Positions 34,364 to 43,387 of a stretch of DNA of 64,000 bases are shown here, one piece after another; within the stretch, counting starts at the first letter, position 1; each line of letters opens with the position of its first letter. The position numbers were made by a program, and so were the translations under genes. This DNA is from Microbacterium sp. 10M-3C3. Its GTDB lineage: Bacteria > Actinomycetota > Actinomycetes > Actinomycetales > Microbacteriaceae. The notes under the pieces are model-generated. The model was not told the DNA's origin and made no database searches. It worked only from the letters and a program-made list of their open reading frames with translations. The stretch lies in assembly GCF_003931875.1 (NCBI RefSeq), contig NZ_CP034245.1:1-64000 (forward strand), given 5' to 3'.

Positions 34364-37300
34364 ATGCTGCTGCTCCTCGGCGCGTTCGCAGCCCTTCCGC
34401 TCGCGCTCCCGTGGCTCGTGTCGCGGGTCGGCGCCCGCGCGTTCTACGTCGCGGCCGCGCTGCCGATGGTCGCGTTCGTGCACACCGTGCTGCTCTCGCC
34501 GCGCGTGCAGGCGGGCGACATTCCGTTCGAGACATACGCCTGGATCCCGTCGCTCCACATCGCGCTGTCGATGAGGATGGACACGCTGTCGTGGCTCCTC
34601 GCGCTCATCGTCACGGGTGTCGGCGCACTCGTGATGCTCTACTGCCGCTGGTACTTCCGCGGCAAGACGCAGGGGGTCGGGCAGTTCTCTGCCGTCCTGC
34701 TCGCCTTTGCCGGCGCGATGTACGGGCTCGTGCTGACCGACGACATCGTCGTGCTCGTGATGCTGTGGGAGATCACGAGCATCCTGTCGTATCTGCTCAT
34801 CGGCTATTACCACGCCCGCGGTGCCAGCCGTCGCGCGGCCCTGCAGGCGCTGCTGGTGACGACGATCGGCGGCCTCGTCATGCTGGTCGGCGTGGTGCTC
34901 CTCGTCGTCGAGACCGGCACGACGAGCCTCTCGGCGATCCTGGATGCCGCGCCCACCGGCGCCGTCGTCGACGCGGCGCTCGTACTGATCCTCGTGGGGG
35001 CGTTGAGCAAGTCGGCGATCTTCCCCTTCCACTTCTGGCTGCCCGGCGCCATGGCCGCTCCGACGCCCGTGTCCGCGTACCTGCACGCGGCGGCGATGGT
35101 GAAGGCGGGGATCTACCTCATCGCGCGGTTCGCGCCGGTCTTCGCCTTCGCGGCGCCGTGGCGACCGATCGTCATCTCGCTCGGCGTGTTCACGATGCTC
35201 CTCGGCGGTGTGAAGGCGCTTCGCGAGAGCGACCTCAAGCGCGTCCTCGCCTTCGGCACGGTCAGCCAGCTCGGCTTCCTCACGGTCGTCCTGGGCTACG
35301 GGACGCAGGAGGCCGCGCTCGCGGGACTTGCTCTCCTCCTCGCCCACGCGCTGTTCAAGTCGTCGCTGTTCCTCGTCGTCGGCATCATCGACCGCCAACT
35401 GTCGACACGCGACATCTCCGAGCTGAGCGGCGTGTGGCGGCAGGCCCCGGTGCTCGCGGTGTCGTCGACGATCGCGGTGGCCTGCATGGCGGGCGTCATC
35501 CCCACGATCGGCTTCGTCGCGAAGGAGGGGGCGCTCGCGGGTCTCCTCGAGGAGGCCGCGCACGGGCAGGCGTGGGCGATCGTGGCGGTCGTGGGCGTCT
35601 CCGTCGGCTCGGTGCTCACCGCCGCCTACGGCCTGCGCTTCCTGTGGGGCGCGTTTGCGACCAAGCGCGACACCGACGGCGCGCGCCGCGAGCCGACGGA
35701 GTGGCCCGACCCGCCGTTCGGCTTCCTCGGCGCGCCCGTCGTCCTCTCGGCGCTCACCGTCGTCGCGGGCGTCGCGACGCCGTGGATCGACGCTGCGCTG
35801 CAGCCCTACGCCCGCACCGCCGCCCCGGCGAGCCCCGGGATGCCGGAGCCCGAGAAGGCGCCGTATCTCGCGCTGTGGCACGGGTTCGAACCGGCGCTGT
35901 GGATCTCGCTCGGCACGCTCGTCCTGGGCGTCGCCGTCTTCCTGCTGACGGCGCGCTCACGCCGGTTCGCGGCCGCACGGATCCTGCCGTTCACGGCCGT
36001 CGACGTGTACAACGGCACGCTCCGCGCCATCGCGCGGCTGTCGGTGTTCACGACCTCGCTCACGCAGCGCGGCTCGCTGCCGGTGTACGTCGGCACGATC
36101 TTCCTCGTCTTCGTCGCCGCCGAGGGCACCGCGGTGCTGGCGGCGCCGTCGTGGCGCGCGCAGCTGGACGCGTGGCAGTCGCCGACGCAGCTCGCCGTCG
36201 CCCCCGTCATGATCGCCGCGGGGATCCTCGCCGTGAACGCGCGCAAGCGCTACAGCGGCGTCGTGCTCGTGTCGGTCACCGGTCTCGGCATGGTCGTGCT
36301 GTTCGCGACGAGCGGTGCGCCCGACCTCGCGCTGACCCAGATCCTCATCGAAACGGTCACGCTCATCGCCTTCGCGCTCGTGCTCCGCCGCATCCCCGCG
36401 CGGATGGGGGAGCACAACGCGTCGGTGTGGCCCAAGGCGCGCGCCGTCCTGGCCGTCGCCTCCGGCCTCATGATGGGGCTCGTGGCGATCGTGGCCACCG
36501 GCGCGCGGGTCGAGCGGCCGATCTCCGAGGCGTGGCCGGTCCTGGCGTACGAGATCGGCCAGGGGCGCAACGTCGTCAACGTCGCCCTCGTCGACCTGCG
36601 CGGCTGGGACACGATGGGGGAGCTCTCGGTGCTCATCCTCGCCGCCACGGGAGTCGCCTCGCTCGTGTTCGTGACGCACCGCGCCGACACGCTGAGCGAG
36701 TTCACGCAGCCGCTGCCGCGGCTGTCGGCCCGTGGGCGCGCGCCGCTCGTCGAGACCGAGGACGGCCCGCGGCCGCGCACGCCCGACCTGCGGGGTCGCC
36801 CGCAGACGTGGCTGCTCGGCGGTCAGAAGGTCCGCCCGGAGAACCGCTCGCTGATCCTCGAGGTGATCGTGCGAGTGCTCTTCCACTCGATCGTCATCGT
36901 GTCGCTGTACCTGCTGTTCGCGGGCCACAACCTTCCCGGCGGCGGGTTCGCGGGGGGCCTCGTCGCCGGCATGGCGCTCGTCATGCGCTACGTCGCGGGC
37001 GGCCGCTACGAGCTCGGCGCCGCCGCGCCCACCGACGCGGGCCGCCTGCTCGGCGCCGGGATGCTCGTGGCCATCGCGTGCGCGATCGTGCCGCTGTTCT
37101 TCGGTCAGCCGCCGCTGACGAGCGCGTTCTTCGAGGCCGAGCTGCCCGTGCTCGGCCACGTCGAGTTCGTCACCTCGACGGTGTTCGACATCGGGGTGTA
37201 CCTGGTGGTCATCGGTCTCGTGCTCGACGTGCTGCGCAGCCTCGGCGCCGAGGTCGACCGCCAGACGCAGGAGATGCGCGCCCAGGGGGTGCTGCCCTGA
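34364..37300 (+). CDS. mrpA: Mrp Na+/H+ antiporter subunit A with fused MrpB domain
   Basis: The 978-residue subunit is the largest component of the Mrp cation/proton antiporter and resembles NuoL of complex I. It has about 20 membrane helices. Proton-channel motifs are DDIVVLVMLWEITSILSYLLIGYYH with the key Glu, and ALLVGALSKSAIFPFHFWLPGAM with the key Lys. Residues about 825-978 are the MrpB domain (LFAGHNLPGGGFAGGLVAGMAL). ATG at 34364 is preferred because GAGGAGG (34352-34358) precedes it; in-frame GTGs lie upstream. TAGAAT (34302-34307) is a probable -10 box. The stop overlaps mrpC (TGATG). Confidence 0.95.
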   Translation: MLLLLGAFAALPLALPWLVSRVGARAFYVAAALPMVAFVHTVLLSPRVQAGDIPFETYAWIPSLHIALSMRMDTLSWLLALIVTGVGALVMLYCRWYFRGKTQGVGQFSAVLLAFAGAMYGLVLTDDIVVLVMLWEITSILSYLLIGYYHARGASRRAALQALLVTTIGGLVMLVGVVLLVVETGTTSLSAILDAAPTGAVVDAALVLILVGALSKSAIFPFHFWLPGAMAAPTPVSAYLHAAAMVKAGIYLIARFAPVFAFAAPWRPIVISLGVFTMLLGGVKALRESDLKRVLAFGTVSQLGFLTVVLGYGTQEAALAGLALLLAHALFKSSLFLVVGIIDRQLSTRDISELSGVWRQAPVLAVSSTIAVACMAGVIPTIGFVAKEGALAGLLEEAAHGQAWAIVAVVGVSVGSVLTAAYGLRFLWGAFATKRDTDGARREPTEWPDPPFGFLGAPVVLSALTVVAGVATPWIDAALQPYARTAAPASPGMPEPEKAPYLALWHGFEPALWISLGTLVLGVAVFLLTARSRRFAAARILPFTAVDVYNGTLRAIARLSVFTTSLTQRGSLPVYVGTIFLVFVAAEGTAVLAAPSWRAQLDAWQSPTQLAVAPVMIAAGILAVNARKRYSGVVLVSVTGLGMVVLFATSGAPDLALTQILIETVTLIAFALVLRRIPARMGEHNASVWPKARAVLAVASGLMMGLVAIVATGARVERPISEAWPVLAYEIGQGRNVVNVALVDLRGWDTMGELSVLILAATGVASLVFVTHRADTLSEFTQPLPRLSARGRAPLVETEDGPRPRTPDLRGRPQTWLLGGQKVRPENRSLILEVIVRVLFHSIVIVSLYLLFAGHNLPGGGFAGGLVAGMALVMRYVAGGRYELGAAAPTDAGRLLGAGMLVAIACAIVPLFFGQPPLTSAFFEAELPVLGHVEFVTSTVFDIGVYLVVIGLVLDVLRSLGAEVDRQTQEMRAQGVLP

Positions 37301-37842
37301 TGAACGTGTCGCTCGTGCTCATCGTGATCATGGCCGTGCTCTTCGCGTGCGGCGTGTACGCGATGCTCGAGCGCAGTCTCACGCGTGTGCTCATCGGCTT
37401 CCTGCTCCTGGGCAATGCGGCGAACCTGCTCCTGCTGATCGTGCTCGGGCCGCCCGGCATCGCTCCCTTCTACGGCGACGAGGGGCGGGTGTCCGATCCG
37501 CTGCCGATGGCCCTCACCCTGACGGCCATCGTCATCACGTTCGCCGTGTCGGCGTTCCTCCTCGCCCTCATCTACCGGTCGTGGCAGCTCGGTCAGGCCG
37601 ACACCGTGGTCGACGACGCCGAAGACGTCGCCCTGCGCGAGCGCCCCTCCGACGAGGACGAGATGGACATGGACGTCGAGGTCGACGACACCGACGACGA
37701 CGCGACCACCGACTTCCTCGGCACCGACACGTCGCCGATCCGGATCCTCCGCAGCACCGACCTCGCCGGCATCCGCGACGAGGCGCCGGTCGACCGACCG
37801 GTCTGGCGCGATGTCGCCGACGACGGGGGAGAGGACCGATGA
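37300..37842 (+). CDS. mrpC: Mrp antiporter subunit C with long acidic tail
   Basis: This 180-residue NuoK-like subunit has three membrane helices (about 3-22, 27-50 and 68-93). It overlaps mrpA at TGATG and mrpD at ATGA. Residues 101-180 form an unusual acidic tail (DEDEMDMDVEVDDTDDD) ending in DDGGEDR; as I recall typical MrpC proteins are about 110-130 residues. The tail should lie on one membrane face and could bind cations or another subunit, which is only inference. Confidence 0.93.
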   Translation: MNVSLVLIVIMAVLFACGVYAMLERSLTRVLIGFLLLGNAANLLLLIVLGPPGIAPFYGDEGRVSDPLPMALTLTAIVITFAVSAFLLALIYRSWQLGQADTVVDDAEDVALRERPSDEDEMDMDVEVDDTDDDATTDFLGTDTSPIRILRSTDLAGIRDEAPVDRPVWRDVADDGGEDR

Positions 37843-39407
37843 GCGCCCTCGTGCCCCTCCTCGTCACGCTGCCGCTCGCGGGCGCCGGCATCGCGCTCAT
37901 CGCCGGGCGTCACCGCAAGACGCAGGTGGCGGTGTCGCTCGCGACGCTGACCGCGACGCTCGTGATCGCCGCGGTGCTGCTCGTGATCGTCGACGCCTCC
38001 GATACGCCGCTGGCGGTGTCGGTGGGCGGATGGCCGATCCCGTTCGGCATCGTGCTCTACGTCGACCGGCTCTCCGCGCTGCTCGTGGTCGTCTCGAGCC
38101 TCGTCCTCCTCGCGGTCCTGCTCTTCTCCGTCGGCCAGGGCGCCGCCGACGGCGACGACGAGACGCCCGTGTCGATCTTCCATCCGTCCTACCTGATCCT
38201 GTCCGCCGGGATCTTCACGGCCTTCATCGCGGGCGACCTGTTCAACCTCTACGTCGGGTTCGAGATCCTCCTCGTCGCGTCGTACGTGCTGATCACCCTG
38301 GGAAGCACGGAGTCGCGCATCCGCACGGGCGTCGTCTACATCGTCGTGTCGCTCGTGTCGTCGATCCTGTTCCTGGCCTCGATCGCGACGATCTACGGTG
38401 CCCTCGGGACTGTGAACATGGCGCAGCTGTCGGAGCGCATGAGTGAGCTGCCGCAGGAGACGCAGCTCGTGCTCCACCTCATGCTGCTGCTCGCCTTCGG
38501 CATCAAGGCGGCCGTCTTCCCGCTGTCGTTCTGGCTTCCCGACTCCTACCCGACGGCGCCCGCACCGGTCACGGCGGTCTTCGCGGGACTGCTGACCAAG
38601 GTCGGCGTCTACGCGCTCATCCGCACCGAGACGCAGATCTTCCGCGACAACGACGTGAACGTGCTCCTGCTGGTGGTCGCCCTCGCCACGATGATCGTCG
38701 GGGTGCTCGGCGCGCTCGCGCAGGCCGAGCTCAAGCGCATCCTGTCGTTCACGCTCGTGAGCCACATCGGGTACATGGTGTTCGGCCTCGCGATCGCGAC
38801 CCCGGTGGCGATCGGGGCCACGATCTACTACACCGTGCACCACATCGTCGTGCAGACGACGCTGTTCCTCGCGGTGGGACTCGTCGAGCGCCGGGCCGGC
38901 AGCACGTCGATCCTGCGCGTGCGCGGTCTCATGCGCGCGGCGCCCGTGCTCGCGGTGCTGTACTTCATCCCGGCCGTGAACCTCGGCGGGCTCCCGCCCT
39001 TCTCGGGGTTCATCGGGAAGTACGGGCTGTTCGAGGCGGCTGCCCAGGTCGGCACGCCACTCATGATCGTGCTGATCGTCGGCGGCATCGTGACATCGCT
39101 GCTGACCCTCTACGCGCTCATGCGCGCGTGGAACCTCGCGTTCTGGCGCGAGGAGGAGGACTCCGCCGAGACCGAGGCGCGGATCTCCTACCTCGGCTCC
39201 GCACCCGCGGCGGCCCTCATGACCGAGCGCCGCTCGATCCCGCGCGTCATGACGGCGGCGACGGCCGGCATGGTCGCGGTGACCGTCGCGCTGACCGTCT
39301 TCGCAGGCCCGCTCTACGACGTGTGCACGCGCATCGGCCAGACCCTCCTCGAGCCGATCACCGTCGTGCAGGTGGAGAACGGCCTCGAGAGCGGGGGTCA
39401 GCGATGA
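37839..39407 (+). CDS. mrpD: Mrp antiporter subunit D
   Basis: This 522-residue NuoM/N-like antiporter subunit has about 14 membrane helices. It has the channel motifs GDLFNLYVGFEILLVASYVLI and FGIKAAVFPLSFWLPDSYPTAPAPVTAVFAGLLTKVG, including the conserved Glu and Lys residues of proton translocation. It overlaps mrpC and mrpE by ATGA. A hydrophilic loop with EEEEDSAE follows helix 12. It is a core part of the multisubunit Na+/H+ exchanger that supports pH and salt tolerance. Confidence 0.96.
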   Translation: MSALVPLLVTLPLAGAGIALIAGRHRKTQVAVSLATLTATLVIAAVLLVIVDASDTPLAVSVGGWPIPFGIVLYVDRLSALLVVVSSLVLLAVLLFSVGQGAADGDDETPVSIFHPSYLILSAGIFTAFIAGDLFNLYVGFEILLVASYVLITLGSTESRIRTGVVYIVVSLVSSILFLASIATIYGALGTVNMAQLSERMSELPQETQLVLHLMLLLAFGIKAAVFPLSFWLPDSYPTAPAPVTAVFAGLLTKVGVYALIRTETQIFRDNDVNVLLLVVALATMIVGVLGALAQAELKRILSFTLVSHIGYMVFGLAIATPVAIGATIYYTVHHIVVQTTLFLAVGLVERRAGSTSILRVRGLMRAAPVLAVLYFIPAVNLGGLPPFSGFIGKYGLFEAAAQVGTPLMIVLIVGGIVTSLLTLYALMRAWNLAFWREEEDSAETEARISYLGSAPAAALMTERRSIPRVMTAATAGMVAVTVALTVFAGPLYDVCTRIGQTLLEPITVVQVENGLESGGQR

Positions 39408-39970
39408 GGTCACGCCGTGACGTCCTGCGTGCGCTGTGGCGCCAGCTGCCGTTCTTCGTGTGGCTCGTGGCCCTGTGGATGCTGCTGTGGCAGCAGCTGA
39501 CCGTGCTGTCGCTGCTGACCGGCATCGTGGCCGCCGTCTTCGTCACGCGCGTGTTCCGGCTGCCGCCGGTGCAGCTGTCCGGTCGTCTCAACCTGCTCTA
39601 CGGCGTCGTGTTCGTCGTGGCATTCCTCGCCGACGTCGTGCGCGGCTCGCTCATCGTCGCCGCCCAGGTGCTCGACCTCCGGCGTCAGCCCGGTGCCGCC
39701 ATCATCGCGGTGCCGCTGCGCACCGACGACGACCTCATCATGAGCCACACCGCCGTCACGGCCTCGCTCATCCCGGGGTCGCTCATCCTCGAAGCCGACC
39801 GCGACCGCCGCATCCTGTACCTGCATGTGATCGGGGTGCGCTCGAACACCGATCTGGAGCGGCAGCGACGCAGCGTCCTGGCGTGGGAGCGACGGATCGT
39901 GCAGGCGGTCGGATCGCCCGCGCAGCTCGTGCAGGTCGGCGTGCGGCCCGCGGAAGGAGCGAGCCGATGA
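39404..39970 (+). CDS. mrpE: Mrp antiporter subunit E
   Basis: This 188-residue subunit has three N-terminal membrane helices and a cytoplasmic domain with MSHTAVTASLIPGSLILEADRDRRILYLHVIG, the MrpE hallmark. MrpE helps assemble the complex. It overlaps mrpD and mrpF by 4 bases. Confidence 0.94.
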   Translation: MRSRRDVLRALWRQLPFFVWLVALWMLLWQQLTVLSLLTGIVAAVFVTRVFRLPPVQLSGRLNLLYGVVFVVAFLADVVRGSLIVAAQVLDLRRQPGAAIIAVPLRTDDDLIMSHTAVTASLIPGSLILEADRDRRILYLHVIGVRSNTDLERQRRSVLAWERRIVQAVGSPAQLVQVGVRPAEGASR

Positions 39971-40236
39971 ACGTGCTCCTCATCGTCATCTACGCGGTGT
40001 TCGCGGTCGCCGCGATCCTCACGCTGTGGCGTATCGTCGTCGGGCCGTCGATCCTCGACCGCGCCGTCGCATCCGATGTGCTCCTGACGGAGGTGATGTG
40101 CGTGCTGGGCGCGGAGATGGCCATCAACCAGCACACGCGGACGCTGCCGGTCATGCTCATCATCGCCGCGGTCGGCGTATTCGGCTCGGTGTCGATCGCC
40201 CGCTTCGTCGCACGGAAGGACAACGCCGACCGATGA
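39967..40236 (+). CDS. mrpF: Mrp antiporter subunit F
   Basis: This 89-residue membrane subunit has three short helices and the characteristic RIVVGPSILDRAVASDVLLTEV segment. MrpF is part of the small-subunit module of the antiporter. It overlaps mrpE (ATGA) and mrpG (ATGA). Confidence 0.94.
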   Translation: MNVLLIVIYAVFAVAAILTLWRIVVGPSILDRAVASDVLLTEVMCVLGAEMAINQHTRTLPVMLIIAAVGVFGSVSIARFVARKDNADR

Positions 40237-40634
40237 GCGTGCTCGCCGCCCTGGGGTCGGATGCGCCGACCACCCCGCTCGACGCCTGGATCGACGGCGC
40301 CGCGCTCGTGCTGATCCTCGTCGGGGCGCTCCTGTGCCTGACCGCGGCGATCGGCGTGCTGCGGTTCCGTGACGTGCCCACACGCCTGCACGCGGCCACC
40401 AAGCCGCAGGTGCTCGGGCTGATCGTCATCTGCCTCGCGATCGCGCTCTCGCTGCGGTCGTGGCCGGTCGTCGCGTTCCTCGTGCCCATCGTGGTGATCC
40501 AGCTGGCGACGGCGCCGCTGTCGGCGCACATGGTAGGGCGGCAGGCCTACCGCAACGATACGGTCGAGCGTTCGAGCCTCTACGCCGACGAGCTGCGCGA
40601 CGAGCGCGAGACGCCGCCCGCCTCCGGCGGCTGA
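40233..40634 (+). CDS. mrpG: Mrp antiporter subunit G
   Basis: This 133-residue subunit has three membrane helices and the conserved GVLRFRDVPTRLHAATKPQVLGL motif of MrpG. It completes a seven-gene antiporter operon in canonical order. Its C-terminal tail (RNDTVERSSLYADELRDERE) is overlapped by 55 bases by the hxlR remnant on the other strand. Confidence 0.94.
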   Translation: MSVLAALGSDAPTTPLDAWIDGAALVLILVGALLCLTAAIGVLRFRDVPTRLHAATKPQVLGLIVICLAIALSLRSWPVVAFLVPIVVIQLATAPLSAHMVGRQAYRNDTVERSSLYADELRDERETPPASGG

Positions 40635-40928
40635 ACGGCGTCGTCCCCGACGATCTCCGTCGCGTGCACGCTGATCCACTCGAGCAGCGGCAGCATGTGC
40701 GTCATGAGGTCGCGGCCGCGATCGGTGAGCCGGTACTCGACGTGCGGCGGCACCGTGGGAAGTGACGTGCGCGACACGAGGCCGTCGGTCGTGAGGGTGC
40801 GCAGCGTCGTGGCGAGCATCTTCTCGCTGATGCCCGCGACGTCACGGCGCAGCTGCCCCCACCGGCGCGTCCCCTCGCTCAACTCCGACAGCACGAGAAC
40901 GCCCCACCGGCTCATGACGTGGTCGAGC
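40580..40928 (-). pseudogene. HxlR-family regulator, N-terminally truncated
   Basis: The reading frame carries the HxlR winged-helix domain from LDHVMSRWGVLVLSEL through ISEKMLATTLRTLTTDGLVSRTSLPTVPPHVEYRLTDRG, but the usual N-terminal segment with its Cys-Pro start is missing. The frame stays open to LDHV at 40928, where resemblance to HxlR ends abruptly. Beyond that point the DNA belongs to the truncated qorB on the plus strand. The only in-frame ATG (40915) would give a 111-residue protein that still contains most of the wing. HxlR and QorB-type genes are often divergent neighbours, so one deletion probably removed both 5' ends. The C-terminal tail overlaps mrpG. Confidence 0.72.
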
Positions 40929-40929
40929 G

Positions 40930-41382
40930 GTGCTGCTGCGCAACAACTGGTACATCGAGAACTACGCGCGCGACGTGGCGACCGCGGCCGAGACCGGCCG
41001 CATCACCGCGGCCGTCGGCGACGCGAAGGTGGCCGGCGCCGCGCGGGTCGACTTCGCCGCGGCCGCCGCCGTCGCGATCACCGACGACGCCTACCTCGGC
41101 CGCACCCTCGAGCTGGCCGGCGACGTGCCGTTCTCGTACGCCGACCTCGCGGCCGCCGCATCCGAGATCCACGGTCGTGAGGTCGTGTACGACGCGGTGA
41201 CCCCCGAGCAGCTGCGCGCGAACCTCCTCGGCTTCGGGCTCGACGAAGGCACCGCGGGCTTCGTCGTCGCCCTCGACGAGGGCATCGCGGCGGGCGCGCT
41301 GGACTCCGACGACCACACGCTGTCGCAGGTCATCGGCCGCCCGACCACCCCGCTGGCCGAGGCCCTCCGCGCCGCGCTCTGA
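40930..41382 (+). pseudogene. QorB-like NAD(P)H-binding oxidoreductase, C-terminal remnant
   Basis: The 150-residue frame aligns from memory with the second half of QorB/NmrA-type NAD(P)H:quinone oxidoreductases: LLRNNWYIENYARDVATA, DFAAAAAVAITDD, the end IGRPTTPLAEALRAAL. The Rossmann GxxGxxG nucleotide-binding half (about 130-140 residues) is absent. In frame upstream of VLLRNNW there are only four codons before TGA (40915-40917), so no complete protein can be made. The GTG at 40930 could in principle start a remnant, but there is no ribosome-binding site. It abuts the truncated hxlR, giving a two-sided deletion scar. Confidence 0.75.
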
Positions 41383-41394
41383 CCGGAACCGGCA

Positions 41395-41524
41395 GCACGA
41401 ATTCAGGCTGCGCACCCGATCCGGCCCGTCCGATCGCACGGACGGGCCGGGTCGCGGCTTCTCAGCCTGAATTCGTGCGGGGGCGGTGGGCCGGCGCGCG
41501 CGGCGTTTCAGCCTGAATTCGTGC
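41395..41524. repeat. Dispersed palindrome element B with a third arm
   Basis: GCACGAATTCAGGCTG (41395-41410) and its inverse CAGCCTGAATTCGTGC (41463-41478) are a perfect 16-bp inverted repeat with a 52-base spacer. The spacer holds its own hairpin (CCGGCCCGTCCG with CGGACGGGCCGG, 41421-41432 and 41439-41450). A second copy of the right arm lies at 41509-41524. The element lies between converging qorB remnant and yhgE, so it may be a bidirectional terminator. Confidence 0.85.
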
Positions 41525-41533
41525 GCGGGCGGA

Positions 41534-43387
41534 TCAGCCGATGACGCTCGGCTGGAGGTCGCGGAGCGTGCGGTGGCGCGTCATGCGGCCGACGCCGAGG
41601 GCTGCGACGAGGCCCGCGCCCACGAGCCACACGCCCAGCACCGCGAGGTCGATGCCGACGCGGGAGAGGTCGCCGCCGTACATGACCTGCCGCATCGCAT
41701 CGACGACGTATCCCATCGGCAGCACGTGGTGCAGCGCCGCGAGCGGAGTCGGCAGCGTCTGCCATGGGAACGTGCCGCCGGCCGTGACGAGCTGCAGCAC
41801 CATGAGCACGAGCCCGAGGAACTGCCCGACCGACCCGAGCCACACGTTCAGCGCCAGCACGATCGCCGCGTACGTCGCGGTCGCCAGCAGCAGGATGCCG
41901 AGGGTCGCGAGAGGGTTCGCGAACGAGAAGCCGAGCGCCAGCGCGAGCACCGCGAACAGGCCCAGCATCTGCACGCCGCCGAGCATCGCGGGGGTGAGCC
42001 ATCCGGCGAGCGTTACGCGAAGCGGGTCGTGGAGGGCCGTCACCGCACGACGCGACACCGGCTTCACGATGAGGAACAGCGCGTAGATCCCGATCCAGCC
42101 CGCGAGGGCGGCGAAGAAGGGGGCGAGGCCGGCGCCGTAGTTCTGCGCCTGGGCGAGCGCGCCGGACACGACATCGATCGGGTCGGAGAGCGTCTGCGCC
42201 TGGGCCGTGCGCGTCGCCTCGTCGGTGTCGGGGATCTGCTGCACCCCCGAGGCGAGGCCCTGCTGCAGCTGCGTCGCGCCGCTCGAGAGCTGCCCGAGCC
42301 CGTCGTCGAGCTGCGTCGCGCCGCTCGAGAGCTGTGCCGCGCCGTCGGCGGCGGATGCGGCGCCCGACGCGAGCGTCGCACTCCCCGACGCGAGGGCGGC
42401 GCTGCCGGAGGCCACCTGCGCCGCGCCGGCGTCGAGCCGGTCGATCTGCCCGGCGGCGTCCTGCACGCGGCCGTTCGCGGTGGCGAGGCGGTCGCCGATC
42501 GGATCGAGCCGCGCGAGCACGGCGTCGATCTGCGCCGGGTTGAGGCCCGCATCCTGCAGCAGCCGCGCGATGTCGGTGCGCGCGACCGGCAGCTGGTTCG
42601 CCGCATCCTGCGACGCGCTCGCGACGCGGCGGGCGATCCGGTCGAGCTGCGCGGTACCGCTGGACACCTGCGCGGCGCCGTCGGAGAGCCTCGCGGCGCC
42701 GTCGGCGAGCTGCGACGCGCCGTCGCGCAGCTGCGCGGTGCCGCTGGCGAGCGCCTGGGCCCCCTCGGCGAGGCGCCCGCTGCCTTCCTCAGCGGTGCCG
42801 AGCCCGTCGACGAGCTGCTGCGCGCCGTCGGCGGCGTCGGAGAGCTGCACGCGGATCGTGTTGAGCGCGTTCAGCAGCGTCAGACCCGCCTCGTCGGCGA
42901 CCTTCTGCGCGACGGTCTGCTGGATGCGCGCAACGGCCTGTGAGCCGATCGTGGAGGCGAGGTAGTTGTTGGCGTCGTTCGTGCGCAGCTGCAGACCCGC
43001 TTGGCGCGGCGCGTCGGAGGAGATCGAGGCGATCGCGGCGGAGAAGTCGGCGGGGATCTCCACGGTGAAGTCGTACGTCCCGTCCGACAGCCCCTGCTCG
43101 GCCGCGGCCGCGTCGACCCGGTGCCACTGGAACGCGTCGCCGCCGAGGAGCTCGCCGGCGACCTCGTCGCCGAAGTTGCGCTGCTCGCCGTTGACGGTCG
43201 CGCCCTGATCCTCGACCACGAGGGCGACCGGCACGCGCGACAGGTTGCCGTACGGGTCCTGGTTGGCCCACAGGTAGAGCCCGCCGTACAGGATGGGCAC
43301 GGCCAGCAGCGCGATGAGCGCGATGAGCGACATGCGGGTGGAGGTCAGCCGCCGCAGCTCGGCGGCGATCATCTGCGGCACTCTCAT
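41534..43387 (-). CDS. YhgE/Pip-domain ABC-2-type membrane protein
   Basis: The 617-residue protein starts with a membrane helix and the YhgE-type extracellular segment (VPILYGGLYLWANQDPYGNLSRVPVALV). A long region (about 180-400) of seven-residue repeats of the kind LADGAARLSDGAAQ and GSATLASGA should form a long helical or coiled-coil rod. Five more membrane helices close the protein (about 425-600). Relatives include the Lactococcus phage receptor Pip and Esx-associated YhgE; the cargo is unknown. The ATG overlaps the stop of the degenerate ATPase gene (ATGA), which implies the two proteins act together under the TetR regulator. Confidence 0.88.
   Translation of the reverse strand: MRVPQMIAAELRRLTSTRMSLIALIALLAVPILYGGLYLWANQDPYGNLSRVPVALVVEDQGATVNGEQRNFGDEVAGELLGGDAFQWHRVDAAAAEQGLSDGTYDFTVEIPADFSAAIASISSDAPRQAGLQLRTNDANNYLASTIGSQAVARIQQTVAQKVADEAGLTLLNALNTIRVQLSDAADGAQQLVDGLGTAEEGSGRLAEGAQALASGTAQLRDGASQLADGAARLSDGAAQVSSGTAQLDRIARRVASASQDAANQLPVARTDIARLLQDAGLNPAQIDAVLARLDPIGDRLATANGRVQDAAGQIDRLDAGAAQVASGSAALASGSATLASGAASAADGAAQLSSGATQLDDGLGQLSSGATQLQQGLASGVQQIPDTDEATRTAQAQTLSDPIDVVSGALAQAQNYGAGLAPFFAALAGWIGIYALFLIVKPVSRRAVTALHDPLRVTLAGWLTPAMLGGVQMLGLFAVLALALGFSFANPLATLGILLLATATYAAIVLALNVWLGSVGQFLGLVLMVLQLVTAGGTFPWQTLPTPLAALHHVLPMGYVVDAMRQVMYGGDLSRVGIDLAVLGVWLVGAGLVAALGVGRMTRHRTLRDLQPSVIG

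Noticed and set aside
34411..37842. 1143-codon frame overlapping mrpA and mrpC
   Set aside because: Its first part is an Arg-rich shadow of mrpA; only the end (from 37300) is a real gene, mrpC.
42200..42800. DNA tandem repeat in yhgE
   Set aside because: The repetition is at protein level (seven-residue helical units) and the DNA copies are only approximate.
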